Shown here: piece after piece, positions 9,496-17,150 of the stretch | Layout: each line of letters starts with the position of its first letter | Position numbering within the stretch: the stretch's first letter is position 1 | Source: Bacteroides fragilis | GTDB taxonomy: Bacteria; Bacteroidota; Bacteroidia; Bacteroidales; Bacteroidaceae | NCBI RefSeq assembly: GCF_019583405.1 | Contig: NZ_SZUU01000010.1 | Location: 1-64,000 of the forward strand | DNA: 64,000 nt | Direction: 5' to 3' | Made by a program: the position numbers and the translations under genes | Notes under the pieces: generated by a model | Database searches by the model: none | What the model was told of the DNA's origin: nothing | The model's input: the letters and a program-made list of their open reading frames with translations, nothing else

Positions 9496-10647
9496 ATGAA
9501 AAAAGTAACGTTAGTAGCTCTTGTGGCTCTTGCTTTAAGTTCTTGTAATTCTGACCCTAAATTTAATGTAAAGGGAGATGTTTCGGGAGCAGATGGAAAA
9601 ATGCTTTATCTGGAAGCTTCCGGACTTGAAGGAATTGTGCCTTTGGATTCTATAAAATTGAAAGGAGACGGTTCATTCAGTTTTAAACAATTGCGTCCCG
9701 AATCTCCTGAGTTTTATCGTTTACGGGTTGAAGATAAAGTAATTAATTTCTCGGTTGACTCAACAGAAACTGTTAGCATTCAAGCACCTTATACAGATTT
9801 CTCTACTGCTTATACAGTGGAAGGGTCGGAGAACTCTGCAAAAATTAAAGAGCTGACTCTGAAACAGGTTCGTCTGCAAAAAGATGTAGATGCGTTGGTA
9901 AAGGCTGCACAGGCTCATCAATTGGGTAACGATGTTTTTGAAGACAGCTTGGCCGTACTACTGAAAAATTATAAAGATGATGTGAAAATCAATTATATCT
10001 TTGCGGCACCCAATACTGCTTCTGCTTATTTTGCACTATTTCAGAAATTAAACAATTATATGATCTTTGATCCGTTGAATAATAAGGATGATATTAAATG
10101 TTTTGGTGCAGTGGCTACCAGTCTGAACAATACTTATCCACACGCGGTGCGTTCAAAGAATCTATATAATATAGTGATAAAAGGTATGAAGAATACCCGT
10201 ACTCCACAACAGAAGACCATTGAGATACCGGAAGAAAAAATTGCTGAAACCGGTGTGATTGATATTGCTTTGAGAGATATGAAAGGTAATATCCGTAAGC
10301 TGACTGACTTGAAGGGTAAAGTGGTTCTGCTTGATTTTACTGTTTATCAAAGTGCGGTGGCAGCTCCTCATAACTTGATGCTGCGTGATTTATACAATAA
10401 GTATGCAAGTCAGGGTTTGGAGATTTATCAGGTTTCATTGGATGCCGACGAGCATTTTTGGAAAACATCAGCTGATAATCTGCCTTGGGTATGCGTGCGC
10501 GATGAGAATGGAATTTACTCAACCAATGCAGCTTTGTATGGCGTACAGAACCTGCCGGCTTTCTTCCTGATCAACCGAAACAATGAACTGAGGGCCCGTG
10601 GGGAGACGGTGAAAGATCTGGAAGGTACTATCAAGTCTATGCTTTAA
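9496..10647 (+). CDS. Thioredoxin-fold (TlpA-like) lipoprotein with DUF4369-like N-terminus, no active-site cysteines
   Basis: 383 aa. Signal peptide with lipobox ALSSC (Cys17). Residues about 22-120 look like the DUF4369 beta domain common in Bacteroides; a helical linker follows; residues about 250-383 are an AhpC/TSA-TlpA-like thioredoxin fold. The place where TlpA has WCPPC reads DFTVYQSAVAAPHN here, with no cysteine pair, so it is probably not a disulfide reductase; a binding or scaffold role is inferred. An upstream in-frame ATG at 9415 lies above the promoter and is rejected as start. Confidence 0.8.
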   Translation: MKKVTLVALVALALSSCNSDPKFNVKGDVSGADGKMLYLEASGLEGIVPLDSIKLKGDGSFSFKQLRPESPEFYRLRVEDKVINFSVDSTETVSIQAPYTDFSTAYTVEGSENSAKIKELTLKQVRLQKDVDALVKAAQAHQLGNDVFEDSLAVLLKNYKDDVKINYIFAAPNTASAYFALFQKLNNYMIFDPLNNKDDIKCFGAVATSLNNTYPHAVRSKNLYNIVIKGMKNTRTPQQKTIEIPEEKIAETGVIDIALRDMKGNIRKLTDLKGKVVLLDFTVYQSAVAAPHNLMLRDLYNKYASQGLEIYQVSLDADEHFWKTSADNLPWVCVRDENGIYSTNAALYGVQNLPAFFLINRNNELRARGETVKDLEGTIKSML

Positions 10648-10701
10648 GTTGTTATAAATTAGAAGATTTCGTTTAAATATGTTACATAGCATTGCTTTTT
10701 G

Positions 10702-10733
10702 CTTGACACATGTCATTTAAAAGGTTATCTTTG
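10702..10733 (+). promoter_or_regulatory. Promoter of greA
   Basis: CTTG at 10702-10705, 20 bp, TATCTTTG at 10726-10733. Predicted transcript start is near 10740, giving a leader of about 88 nt. Confidence 0.7.
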
Positions 10734-10756
10734 CGAAGAAATCATTGAAAAGAGGG

Positions 10757-10789
10757 TTCCAGCATGACTCATGTTGGAATTCTTTTTTG
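10757..10789 (+). terminator. Terminator-like hairpin inside the greA leader
   Basis: A 10-bp stem (TTCCAGCATG at 10757-10766 with CATGTTGGAA at 10770-10779, one G-U pair, 3-nt loop) followed by TTCTTTTTTG. It lies between the greA promoter and the greA start codon, so transcripts beginning near 10740 would either stop as about 45-50-nt RNAs or read through into greA. The preceding gene ends at 10647 and may also end here. Confidence 0.7.
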
Positions 10790-10827
10790 TTTTATATGAC
10801 CGTTAAAAATAAAAGGAGGAAAACATC

Positions 10828-11292
10828 ATGGCTTATATGTCAGAAGAAGGTTACAAGAAATTGATGGCGGAACTTAAAGAACTGGAAACAGTGGAACGCC
10901 CCAAAATTTCTGCGGCTATAGCTGAGGCGCGCGATAAAGGTGATTTATCGGAGAACGCCGAATACGATGCTGCGAAAGAAGCTCAGGGTATGCTTGAAAT
11001 GAAAATCAACAAACTCAAAGCTGTTATAGCAGATGCTAAGATTATTGATGAATCGAAACTGAAAACAGATTCAGTACAGATTCTGAATAAAGTAGAATTG
11101 AAGAATACCAAGAATGGTATGAAAATGACTTATACCATCGTTTCAGAAAGCGAGGCAAATCTGAAAGAAGGAAAGATTTCCGTTAGCACACCGATTGCTC
11201 AGGGATTACTTGGCAAAAAGGTAGGTGATGTTGCTGAGATCCAAGTTCCACAGGGTAAAATCAGTCTTGAAGTAGTAAACATTTCGTTTTAA
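10828..11292 (+). CDS. greA: Transcription elongation factor GreA
   Basis: 154 aa, the usual family length. GreA binds the secondary channel of RNA polymerase and promotes cleavage of backtracked RNA. The N-terminal coiled-coil (about 1-75) contains the tip motif DKGDLSENAEYDAAKE; the C-terminal FKBP-like domain follows (about 80-154, ending GKISLEVVNISF). A strong Shine-Dalgarno (GGAGG) precedes the ATG, unusual in this genus. The leader holds a terminator-like hairpin, so attenuation or a leader-derived small RNA is possible. Confidence 0.97.
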   Translation: MAYMSEEGYKKLMAELKELETVERPKISAAIAEARDKGDLSENAEYDAAKEAQGMLEMKINKLKAVIADAKIIDESKLKTDSVQILNKVELKNTKNGMKMTYTIVSESEANLKEGKISVSTPIAQGLLGKKVGDVAEIQVPQGKISLEVVNISF

Positions 11293-11296
11293 CATG

Positions 11297-11330
11297 AGGG
11301 CAGGTCCATATTCGGGCTTGCCCTATTTTA
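11297..11330 (+). terminator. Weak terminator after greA
   Basis: AGGGCA (11297-11302) pairs with TGCCCT (11319-11324), with a further GTCC/GGGC inner pairing, then TATTTTATAT. The next gene starts 13 nt later, so partial read-through from greA is plausible. Confidence 0.45.
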
Positions 11331-11342
11331 TATATTAGGATT

Positions 11343-11747
11343 ATGGCAACAATATTCAGTAGAATCATAGCGGGTGAAATTCCATGCTATAAGGTAGCTG
11401 AAAACGAAAAGTTTTTTGCTTTCCTTGATATCAATCCGTTGGTGAAGGGACATACTTTGGTTGTTCCTAAACAGGAAGTTGATTATATCTTTGATTTGAG
11501 TGATGAAGATCTGGCTGCAATGCACGTTTTTGCAAAAAAAATAGCCCGTGCTATTGAAAAAGCTTTTCCTTGTAAAAAAGTGGGTGAAGCAGTGATCGGA
11601 CTTGAGGTTCCACATGCTCATATTCATTTGATTCCTATTCAAAAAGAATCGGATATGCTTTTCTCTAATCCAAAATTGAAACTGGCGGACGACGAGTTTA
11701 TTTCTATTGCCAAAGCTATTAGTTCTGCTTACGAAACAGCCAAATAA
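11343..11747 (+). CDS. HIT-family (histidine triad) nucleotide-binding protein
   Basis: 134 aa. HIT proteins of this Hint/HinT branch hydrolyse purine nucleoside phosphoramidates in the cytoplasm. The triad HAHIH (His91, His93, His95) and the N-terminal ATIFSRIIAGEIPCYKV are diagnostic. It follows greA by 50 nt and ends at a strong hairpin. The physiological substrate is not visible from the sequence. Confidence 0.93.
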   Translation: MATIFSRIIAGEIPCYKVAENEKFFAFLDINPLVKGHTLVVPKQEVDYIFDLSDEDLAAMHVFAKKIARAIEKAFPCKKVGEAVIGLEVPHAHIHLIPIQKESDMLFSNPKLKLADDEFISIAKAISSAYETAK

Positions 11748-11772
11748 AATTCTTCCTTCATTAAATAATAGT

Positions 11773-11806
11773 AAAGGGGCTGAACGGCAACGTTCAGCCC
11801 CTTTTT
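11773..11806 (+). terminator. Strong terminator after the HIT gene, possibly bidirectional
   Basis: A perfect 14-bp stem (11773-11786 with 11791-11804, loop GCAA) followed by a T run. On the minus strand it sits 110 nt beyond the mannose-1-phosphate guanylyltransferase stop and could serve that gene too. Confidence 0.85.
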
Positions 11807-11810
11807 CTTA

Positions 11811-11909
11811 TTAACTTCGTGGCACTTATAAAGTTAATTTCCTAAGTATACGAAGTTAACTTCTTAGCTCTAATAAGTTAACTTCGTATACTTAGGAAAT
11901 TAACTTCGT
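11811..11909. repeat. 32-bp perfect inverted repeat built from TTAACTTCGT units
   Basis: Arms at 11831-11862 and 11875-11906 are exact reverse complements over 32 bp around a 12-nt spacer. The unit TTAACTTCGT also occurs at 11811-11820, 11878-11887 and 11900-11909, and inverted within the left arm. It lies between convergent genes next to a terminator. The sub-arm TTAACTTCGTATA matches 12 of 13 bases of a loxP arm, but the arms are in the opposite arrangement to loxP. Confidence 0.8.
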
Positions 11910-11915
11910 ACAGTA

Positions 11916-12998
11916 CTAAATATAATCTTCTCCTAATTTCATTTGTGCATCATTCACATACTTGCGTATGGCATGTTCTTCGTCCTTTTTGCAGATCAGT
12001 AATACATTATCTGATTCGGCTACCAAGAACCCTTCCAGACCTTCTATCACTGCAAGTTTACCTTTGGGTAATACAACGATATTGTCATTGCTGTTGTAAA
12101 TCAATGAGTCACATTTTAGAGTTACATTTCTTTGTTCATCTTTAGGTGATAAATCATATAGTGATCCCCAGGTTCCAAGGTCTGACCATCCGAAGTCTCC
12201 TAAAGAAACATATACATTATCAGCCTTTTCCATAATTCCGAAGTCTATCGAAACGTTAGGGCACGCCGGGAAGTTTTCTTCGATAAAGTCTTTTTCTTCA
12301 GGTGTACCATAGATCTCTCTTCCGGGAGACAGTTTAGATGCTAATTCTGGTAGAAGAGTTTCTCCTGCTTTAATGATTGTATTGACATTCCACATGAAGA
12401 GGCCTGAATTCCAATAGAACTCTCCACTTTCAACAAAAACCTTAGCAAGTTCCAGTTCCGGTTTTTCTGTAAATGTCTTTACTTTGTAGAAGTTGTCTCC
12501 TTCCTGCTCTGCTATTTGGATATATCCGTATCCGGTTTCCGGACGATTGGGCTTTATACCTAAAGTGAGAAGTTTATCAGATTTTGATACAAAGTCCAGT
12601 CCTTTCTCTATAGCGGCTAAAAATTCTCCCTCTTTTAAGATCAGATGATCGGAAGGGGCAACTACGATGTTGGCATTTGGATTTAAGGCACGTATATGAT
12701 AAGATGCCCATGCAATGCACGGAGCCGTATTTCTTCTTGCCGGTTCCAGCAAGATCTGTTTTGAGTCTAATTCTGGAAGTTGTTCTTTTATCAAGTCTGC
12801 GTATATCGCATTGGTTACGATAAGTATGTTCTCCGTAGGAATAATTTTGTTGAATCGGTCGAAAGTCTGTTGCAACAGTGAACGACCTGTTCCAAAGAAA
12901 TCCAGAAACTGTTTAGGCATTGTCTTGCGGCTAAACGGCCAGAAACGACTGCCGATACCTCCGCCCATAATGACACAATAATTATCTTTGCTTGTCAT
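11916..12998 (-). CDS. manC: Mannose-1-phosphate guanylyltransferase (GDP-mannose pyrophosphorylase)
   Basis: 360 aa. It makes GDP-mannose from GTP and mannose-1-phosphate, a precursor of capsule, O-antigen and GDP-fucose. The nucleotide-binding signature GGGIGSRFWPFSR (about residues 12-24) with PKQFLDFFG and the ETGYGYIQ and FTEKPE motifs are clear. It is the monofunctional form: the C-terminal phosphomannose isomerase cupin of bifunctional ManC is absent, which is usual in Bacteroides. It is a single gene convergent with the HIT gene. Confidence 0.93.
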   Translation of the reverse strand: MTSKDNYCVIMGGGIGSRFWPFSRKTMPKQFLDFFGTGRSLLQQTFDRFNKIIPTENILIVTNAIYADLIKEQLPELDSKQILLEPARRNTAPCIAWASYHIRALNPNANIVVAPSDHLILKEGEFLAAIEKGLDFVSKSDKLLTLGIKPNRPETGYGYIQIAEQEGDNFYKVKTFTEKPELELAKVFVESGEFYWNSGLFMWNVNTIIKAGETLLPELASKLSPGREIYGTPEEKDFIEENFPACPNVSIDFGIMEKADNVYVSLGDFGWSDLGTWGSLYDLSPKDEQRNVTLKCDSLIYNSNDNIVVLPKGKLAVIEGLEGFLVAESDNVLLICKKDEEHAIRKYVNDAQMKLGEDYI

Positions 12999-13103
12999 GA
13001 TATTGACTGTTTTAAATGTTTCTGCTAAAATACGGTTTATTCTCTGAAAATAGAAGCGTTTATGCGATCTTTTATTCTTTTTTTCTCCTTTTTTTTATAA
13101 AAC

Positions 13104-13134
13104 TCTTGCAAGTTCAAAAAAAAGCCGTATCTTT
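13104..13134 (+). promoter_or_regulatory. Promoter of the tRNA-Leu gene
   Basis: CTTG at 13104-13107, 19 bp, TATCTTTG at 13127-13134: a near-ideal Bacteroides promoter 20 nt before the tRNA. Confidence 0.75.
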
Positions 13135-13154
13135 GCACCGCATTTGAAACCAAT

Positions 13155-13238
13155 GCCCAGATGGCGGAATCGGTAGACGCGCTGGTCTCAAACACCAGTG
13201 GATTCACTTCCATCCCGGTTCGACCCCGGGTCTGGGTA
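13155..13238 (+). tRNA. tRNA-Leu (anticodon CAA)
   Basis: 84 nt. Acceptor stem GCCCAGA/TCTGGGT (first pair G-U), anticodon stem CTGGT/ACCAG with loop CTCAAAC giving CAA, a long type-II variable arm, and T arm GGTTCGACCCC. No CCA is encoded; discriminator A at 13238. Its 3' end is the attachment site of the element that follows, and the gene remains intact. Confidence 0.95.
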
Positions 13239-13242
13239 CGAA
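13226..13242 (+). other. attL (tRNA-Leu 3' end)
   Basis: CCGGGTCTGGGTACGAA, the last 13 nt of the tRNA plus 4 nt, identical to attR at 24680-24696. Confidence 0.88.
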
Positions 13243-13243
13243 T

Positions 13244-13280
13244 AAACCCTGATAATCACCTGATTATCAGGGTTTTCTGC
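13244..13280 (+). terminator. Terminator at the element left end, serving the tRNA
   Basis: A perfect 14-bp stem (13244-13257 with 13262-13275, loop ACCT) ending in TTTTC. It lies inside the element, immediately after the attachment repeat, so the integrated element supplies the tRNA transcript with a terminator. The original chromosomal one is probably the hairpin at 24701-24740. Confidence 0.8.
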
Positions 13281-13290
13281 TTTTATAGGG

Positions 13291-13340
13291 CGTACTAAAT
13301 GTGTACTGAATGACGAATACAAAGAAAAGGTGTACTTTAA
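13291..13340. promoter_or_regulatory. Left arm-type integrase/excision sites (candidate)
   Basis: GTACTAAATGTGTACTGAAT (13292-13311) and a further GTGTACT (about 13330-13336) resemble the pair at 24548-24573 near attR. Repeats of this kind inside both ends of tyrosine-recombinase elements are typical arm binding sites. Confidence 0.5.
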
Positions 13341-13438
13341 TAGTTTTCTTCCCCATATCTTTATAATTTCTTAACGCTTATCCTATCTTTTCTACCTTAT
13401 TATTGCCGATGTTTTCGGGAAAAGTGAGATTCTTACCT

Positions 13439-13446
13439 TATATTTG
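13439..13446 (+). promoter_or_regulatory. -7 box of the first element gene
   Basis: TATATTTG, 28 nt before the ATG at 13475; no clear -33 element. Confidence 0.45.
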
Positions 13447-13474
13447 TAGTAAGAACGTTTAAAGGCGCACGATT

Positions 13475-14383
13475 ATGGAAAATCATATGGAAAACAATTT
13501 CAGAGAAATACAGAAGATATTAGATAGTTGTATAGCTCATGACTATAAAACTAAAGTAGATGCACTATTTTTAAAACGTGAATATTTGACGCAAGCCCAG
13601 CTAAAGGATTATTTGCGACAAGAAATTTTCCGTGTGACTGAAAATATTGTAGCCATCCAACAAAAATACCGTGTCGTGCGTAACATTGTATTGGATATGG
13701 ATATTCCCGATTTTTTGTGGGAAAGTGGTTATTTTGAGGACTTGAATTCTGATGAAAGAAAAAAGTATATCGGTTTCCGCTGCTCTGATTTTGATATGGA
13801 TGCATATTTGCATGAACCGTCCTGTTATGATGGGCGGCTTCCTTATTTGTCCATTATCGTTAATCTTGTCGTGCTTTCCAAGTATTTGTGTCATCTTCAA
13901 GAACAGGAAAGCAATTACTATACAGATGCGGTTGCCATCCAAGAACAAGCCTTGCCAAAAGAGAAAGAAGCGAGTACGGAAAATAAACCAGTTAAGATTG
14001 TAGGTAAAAGTAATCCTTTTAAATCCGTACTTACCCAAAAGGAAATCAGTCTGCTTACCGACTGTATCAATGAAGCTCATGTTTTTACTACCACTATAAA
14101 TGCAAGAATACTTACCGATTTTTTCAACTGTAAACTTGACGGGGTTCTAAAAGTTAATAATACACGTTTGTTTACCTATCTTATGATGCAGCTTGGCTGC
14201 TATAATTACATTGTTTATGAATGGCAGTCTGTCATAGCAAATAACAAGCTGATATTAGGAAAGATAAAAGGAGAACCACTTACACGTACTGACTTATCCA
14301 GTGCGACAGACCAAGCAAAAAACATCTATCCGAAAGGATATGAAATCATAGACAAGTACATCAAACAACTGAAAAAAGGTTGA
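13475..14383 (+). CDS. Hypothetical mobile-element protein
   Basis: 302 aa, cytoplasmic, Lys/Glu-rich. I do not recognise a named family. The N-terminal half (1-150) is helical. The C-terminal part (about 180-302) has the pattern LTQKEISLLTDCINEAHVF, then WQSVIANNKLILGKIKG and a Lys-rich end, which I recall as a recurring tail in proteins at the left end of Bacteroides mobile elements. It lies just inside attL, which suggests a role in element regulation or replication, but that is inference. Confidence 0.7.
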   Translation: MENHMENNFREIQKILDSCIAHDYKTKVDALFLKREYLTQAQLKDYLRQEIFRVTENIVAIQQKYRVVRNIVLDMDIPDFLWESGYFEDLNSDERKKYIGFRCSDFDMDAYLHEPSCYDGRLPYLSIIVNLVVLSKYLCHLQEQESNYYTDAVAIQEQALPKEKEASTENKPVKIVGKSNPFKSVLTQKEISLLTDCINEAHVFTTTINARILTDFFNCKLDGVLKVNNTRLFTYLMMQLGCYNYIVYEWQSVIANNKLILGKIKGEPLTRTDLSSATDQAKNIYPKGYEIIDKYIKQLKKG

Positions 14384-14435
14384 GCATAGATTGAACGCTC
14401 AAACAAAGGTCAATTAGACTTCATTTTCAAGCTCT

Positions 14436-14443
14436 TAACTTTG
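14436..14443 (+). promoter_or_regulatory. -7 box of the HTH/replication operon
   Basis: TAACTTTG 65 nt before the HTH start. A palindrome GGTGCGCACC (about 14466-14475) in the leader is a possible operator. Confidence 0.4.
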
Positions 14444-14507
14444 CCCCCGTTAACAAAAAAACGAGGGTGCGCACCTTCATATTGTTTCACCTAAATTCCT
14501 AAACAAT

Positions 14508-14795
14508 ATGGAAAGAGATTTAGAGTTAAGAGTTTCCGAACTCGAAAAGATGTTGTTCCTTTCAAAGAACGTGCTTAGCTTCGATGAAGCGAGTAAGTTC
14601 TTGAACCTTTCAAAAAGTTACCTGTACAAGTTGACTTCGGGTAACTTGATACCCCATTACAAGCCGCAGGGCAAAATGCTTTATTTTGAGAAAGCGGAAT
14701 TGGAAGCATGGTTACGTCAGAACCCGGTCAAGACGCAGGCGCAGATAGAGCAGGAAGCGCAGAAGTATATCCTTAATCGTCCTCTAAAGAAATAA
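14508..14795 (+). CDS. Excisionase-like helix-turn-helix DNA-binding protein
   Basis: 95 aa. MerR/excisionase-type winged helix: SFDEASKFLNLSKSYLYKLT then IPHYKPQGKMLYFEKAELEAWL, the classic DNA-binding excisionase (HTH_17) pattern, about residues 24-75. In Bacteroides elements such proteins control excision or start of replication. It is 5 nt from the next gene, so probably co-translated. Confidence 0.85.
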   Translation: MERDLELRVSELEKMLFLSKNVLSFDEASKFLNLSKSYLYKLTSGNLIPHYKPQGKMLYFEKAELEAWLRQNPVKTQAQIEQEAQKYILNRPLKK

Positions 14796-14800
14796 CGGCT

Positions 14801-15874
14801 ATGGAAAATAGAAAAGCGACAGAAGCCGGGCAGGGTGTTACCATGCAGAAAGAGGATTTCGCAGCCCTTTGGAAAACCATTCATCTAAAGGTAACGGACA
14901 CTTACGAAGTGCCGCCCGAAATGCTCTGGGTGAACGGCTCTACCATTGGCACGCTGGGTAATTTCAGCGCATCCACGGGTAAAGCCAAGAGCAAAAAGAC
15001 ATTCAACATTTCCGCTATCGTTGCGGCAGCGTTGAAGAATGACGAGGTACTGAAGTATTCGGCATACCTGCCACCGAACAAGCGGAAAATCCTCTATGTA
15101 GATACCGAGCAGAGCAAATACCATTGCCACAAGGTCATGGAGCGTATTTTGCGGCTTGCCGGACTGCCTACCGACAAGGACAGGGACGATTTTGTTTTTA
15201 TCGTGCTAAGGGAGCAGACACCCGACAAGCGGAAACAGATTATCGGCTATATGCTTGAAAATATGCCCGATGTGGGGTTGCTCATCATTGACGGAATCCG
15301 TGACTTGATGTACGACATCAACAGCCCCAGCGAATCAACCGACCTAATCAACCTCTTGATGCGCTGGTCAAGCGGATATAACCTGCATATCCATACCGTG
15401 CTGCATTTGAACAAGGGGGATGACAACACAAGGGGACATATCGGTACGGAACTGAACAACAAGGCTGAAACCGTCCTGCAAATCACGAAAAGCCAGCAGG
15501 ACGGCAACATAAGCGAGGTAAAGGCGATGCACATACGTGACCGGGAATTTGACCCGTTCGCATTCCGTATCAATGACAACGCTTTACCCGAAATCGTGGA
15601 TGATTATGTATTCCAACAACCTAAGCAGGACAGGAATTTTCCGCTTACGGAACTGACTGAACAGCAACACCGGGAAGCGTTGGAGAACGGTTTCGGCAAG
15701 CAGGTGGTACAGGGCTATTCCAATGTCATAGCGGCATTGAAACAGGGTTATGCGAGTATCGGTTACGAGCGTGGACGCAATGTTCTTGTGTCGCTTAACA
15801 AGTTTCTTGTGAACAAGCGCATGATTGTGAAAGAGGGCAAGGGCTACCGCTATAATCCCGATTTCCATTATTAA
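14801..15874 (+). CDS. RepA-like AAA ATPase / replicative helicase of the element
   Basis: 357 aa. RecA-fold ATPase: a Walker A-like loop in LGNFSASTGKAKSKKTF (about residues 51-67) and Walker B VGLLIIDGIRDL. The HLNKGDDNTRGHIGTELNNK stretch resembles the RepA (RSF1010-type) hexameric helicase family. The C-terminal 70 residues look like a winged helix (GKQVVQGYSNVIAALKQGYASIG). It is followed by a primase gene, so the two probably support element replication. The Walker A reads STGKAKSKKT rather than GxxGxGKS, as in many members of this group. Confidence 0.8.
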   Translation: MENRKATEAGQGVTMQKEDFAALWKTIHLKVTDTYEVPPEMLWVNGSTIGTLGNFSASTGKAKSKKTFNISAIVAAALKNDEVLKYSAYLPPNKRKILYVDTEQSKYHCHKVMERILRLAGLPTDKDRDDFVFIVLREQTPDKRKQIIGYMLENMPDVGLLIIDGIRDLMYDINSPSESTDLINLLMRWSSGYNLHIHTVLHLNKGDDNTRGHIGTELNNKAETVLQITKSQQDGNISEVKAMHIRDREFDPFAFRINDNALPEIVDDYVFQQPKQDRNFPLTELTEQQHREALENGFGKQVVQGYSNVIAALKQGYASIGYERGRNVLVSLNKFLVNKRMIVKEGKGYRYNPDFHY

Positions 15875-16037
15875 AAATCAGTTTGGTTTAGTCCGGGTGT
15901 ATATACAAGAGGAATGGACTTACTATTTCTCTGTATCGGAACAGGCAGGTTTAGTATGGTACGGGTATATATATAACGGACTAAACAGGACTGGCGCACT
16001 TTTCAACTATTTTTTAATCCCCAAAAAAGAAAATGTT

Positions 16038-17003
16038 ATGAATATCGAAGATGTGAAACAAATACCCATCGCAGACTATCTGCACAGTTTAGGCTATTCT
16101 CCTGTCAAGCAGCAGGGCAACGGCTTATGGTATAAATCACCGTTAAGGGAGGAACACGAACCGTCTTTCAAGGTGAACACTGACCGCAACCTTTGGTATG
16201 ACTTTGGCGCAGGCAAGGGCGGCAGCATCATTGCACTGGCAAAGGAACTCTATTGCTCCGACAGCCTGCCATACCTTTTAAACCGGATAGCGGAACAGAC
16301 ACCGCACGTCCGCCCGGTCAGTTTTTCTTTTCCCCAGCGTAGGGCAGAACCGAGTTTCCAACATTTGGAAGTCCGTGACCTTACCCATCCGGCATTGCTC
16401 CGTTACTTGCAGGGACGGGGTATCAATGTCGAACTGGCAAAAAGAGAATGTAAGGAACTCCATTTTACCAATAACGGCAGACCGTTCTTTGCTATCGGTT
16501 TCCCGAACATGGCAGGAGGTTACGAGGTTCGCAATTCCTTTTTTAAGGGCTGCATCGCCCCGAAAGACATCACCCATATACGGCAGCAGGGAGAGCCGAG
16601 AGAGAAGTGTTTGGTATTCGAGGGTTTTATGGACTATCTTTCTTTCCTCACGCTCCGGATGAAGAACTGCCCGACCATGCCTGACCTTGACAGGCAGGAT
16701 TATGTCATACTCAACTCTACTGTCAATGTGCCGAAAGCCATTGACGTGCTGTACCCGTATGAACGCATCCACTGTATGCTTGACAATGACAAGGCAGGAT
16801 ATGAAGCGACACGGGCTATCGAATTGGAATACTCCTACCGTGTGCGTGACTTCTCGGACAATTACAGGGGGTATTCGGACTTGAACGATTATCTGTGCGG
16901 CAGGAAGCAGGAACAGAAGAACAGCATCAGCCAAGCGCAGGAGATAAAGCAGGAAACCGGACAACATGCCGCCCCAAGACAGAAAAGGGGCAGGGGCATT
17001 TAG
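16038..17003 (+). CDS. Primase-like protein with CHC2-type and Toprim domains
   Basis: 321 aa from the ATG at 16038 (RBS-like AAAAGAAA); a 47-residue upstream extension to 15897 is AT-rich and unlike primase. The N-terminal CHC2-like fold has SPLREEHEPSFKVNTDRNLW and FGAGKGGSIIALA (about 29-70), but the zinc-binding Cys/His ligands are replaced. The Toprim part (about 190-290) has LVFEGFMDYLSFL and LDNDKAGYEATR. It likely primes replication with the upstream helicase. Confidence 0.8.
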   Translation: MNIEDVKQIPIADYLHSLGYSPVKQQGNGLWYKSPLREEHEPSFKVNTDRNLWYDFGAGKGGSIIALAKELYCSDSLPYLLNRIAEQTPHVRPVSFSFPQRRAEPSFQHLEVRDLTHPALLRYLQGRGINVELAKRECKELHFTNNGRPFFAIGFPNMAGGYEVRNSFFKGCIAPKDITHIRQQGEPREKCLVFEGFMDYLSFLTLRMKNCPTMPDLDRQDYVILNSTVNVPKAIDVLYPYERIHCMLDNDKAGYEATRAIELEYSYRVRDFSDNYRGYSDLNDYLCGRKQEQKNSISQAQEIKQETGQHAAPRQKRGRGI

Positions 17004-17029
17004 TCCGGCAGGATTACCAGCGGCAGGCG

Positions 17030-17150
17030 GTTTAAATTGGAGAGCAAGGTTATGTTTCGGTAAACCGAAACTACCTTGCTTTGCTTGACAGCAAAGAAAA
17101 TTTCTCCCGTTGGTCGCAATTTTTAAGATACCATTTAAATGTAAAAACCT
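17030..17150 (+). other. Candidate origin of transfer (oriT)
   Basis: Directly upstream of the mobilization genes are nested inverted repeats: AGCAAGGT (17043-17050) with ACCTTGCT (17073-17080), inside it GTTTCGGT (17054-17061) with ACCGAAAC (17064-17071), and a second hairpin CTTTGCT-TGAC-AGCAAAG (17079-17096). This is the place and layout of oriT in mobilizable elements. The nick site is not identified. Confidence 0.55.

Noticed and set aside
11847..11890. A true loxP site
   Set aside because: The 13-mers match but point outward rather than inward, the spacer differs, and no Cre-like gene is nearby; kept only as an inverted repeat.
15897..16037. Longer start for the primase-like gene
   Set aside because: The added 47 residues are AT-rich and do not fit the domain; ATG at 16038 matches the family start.
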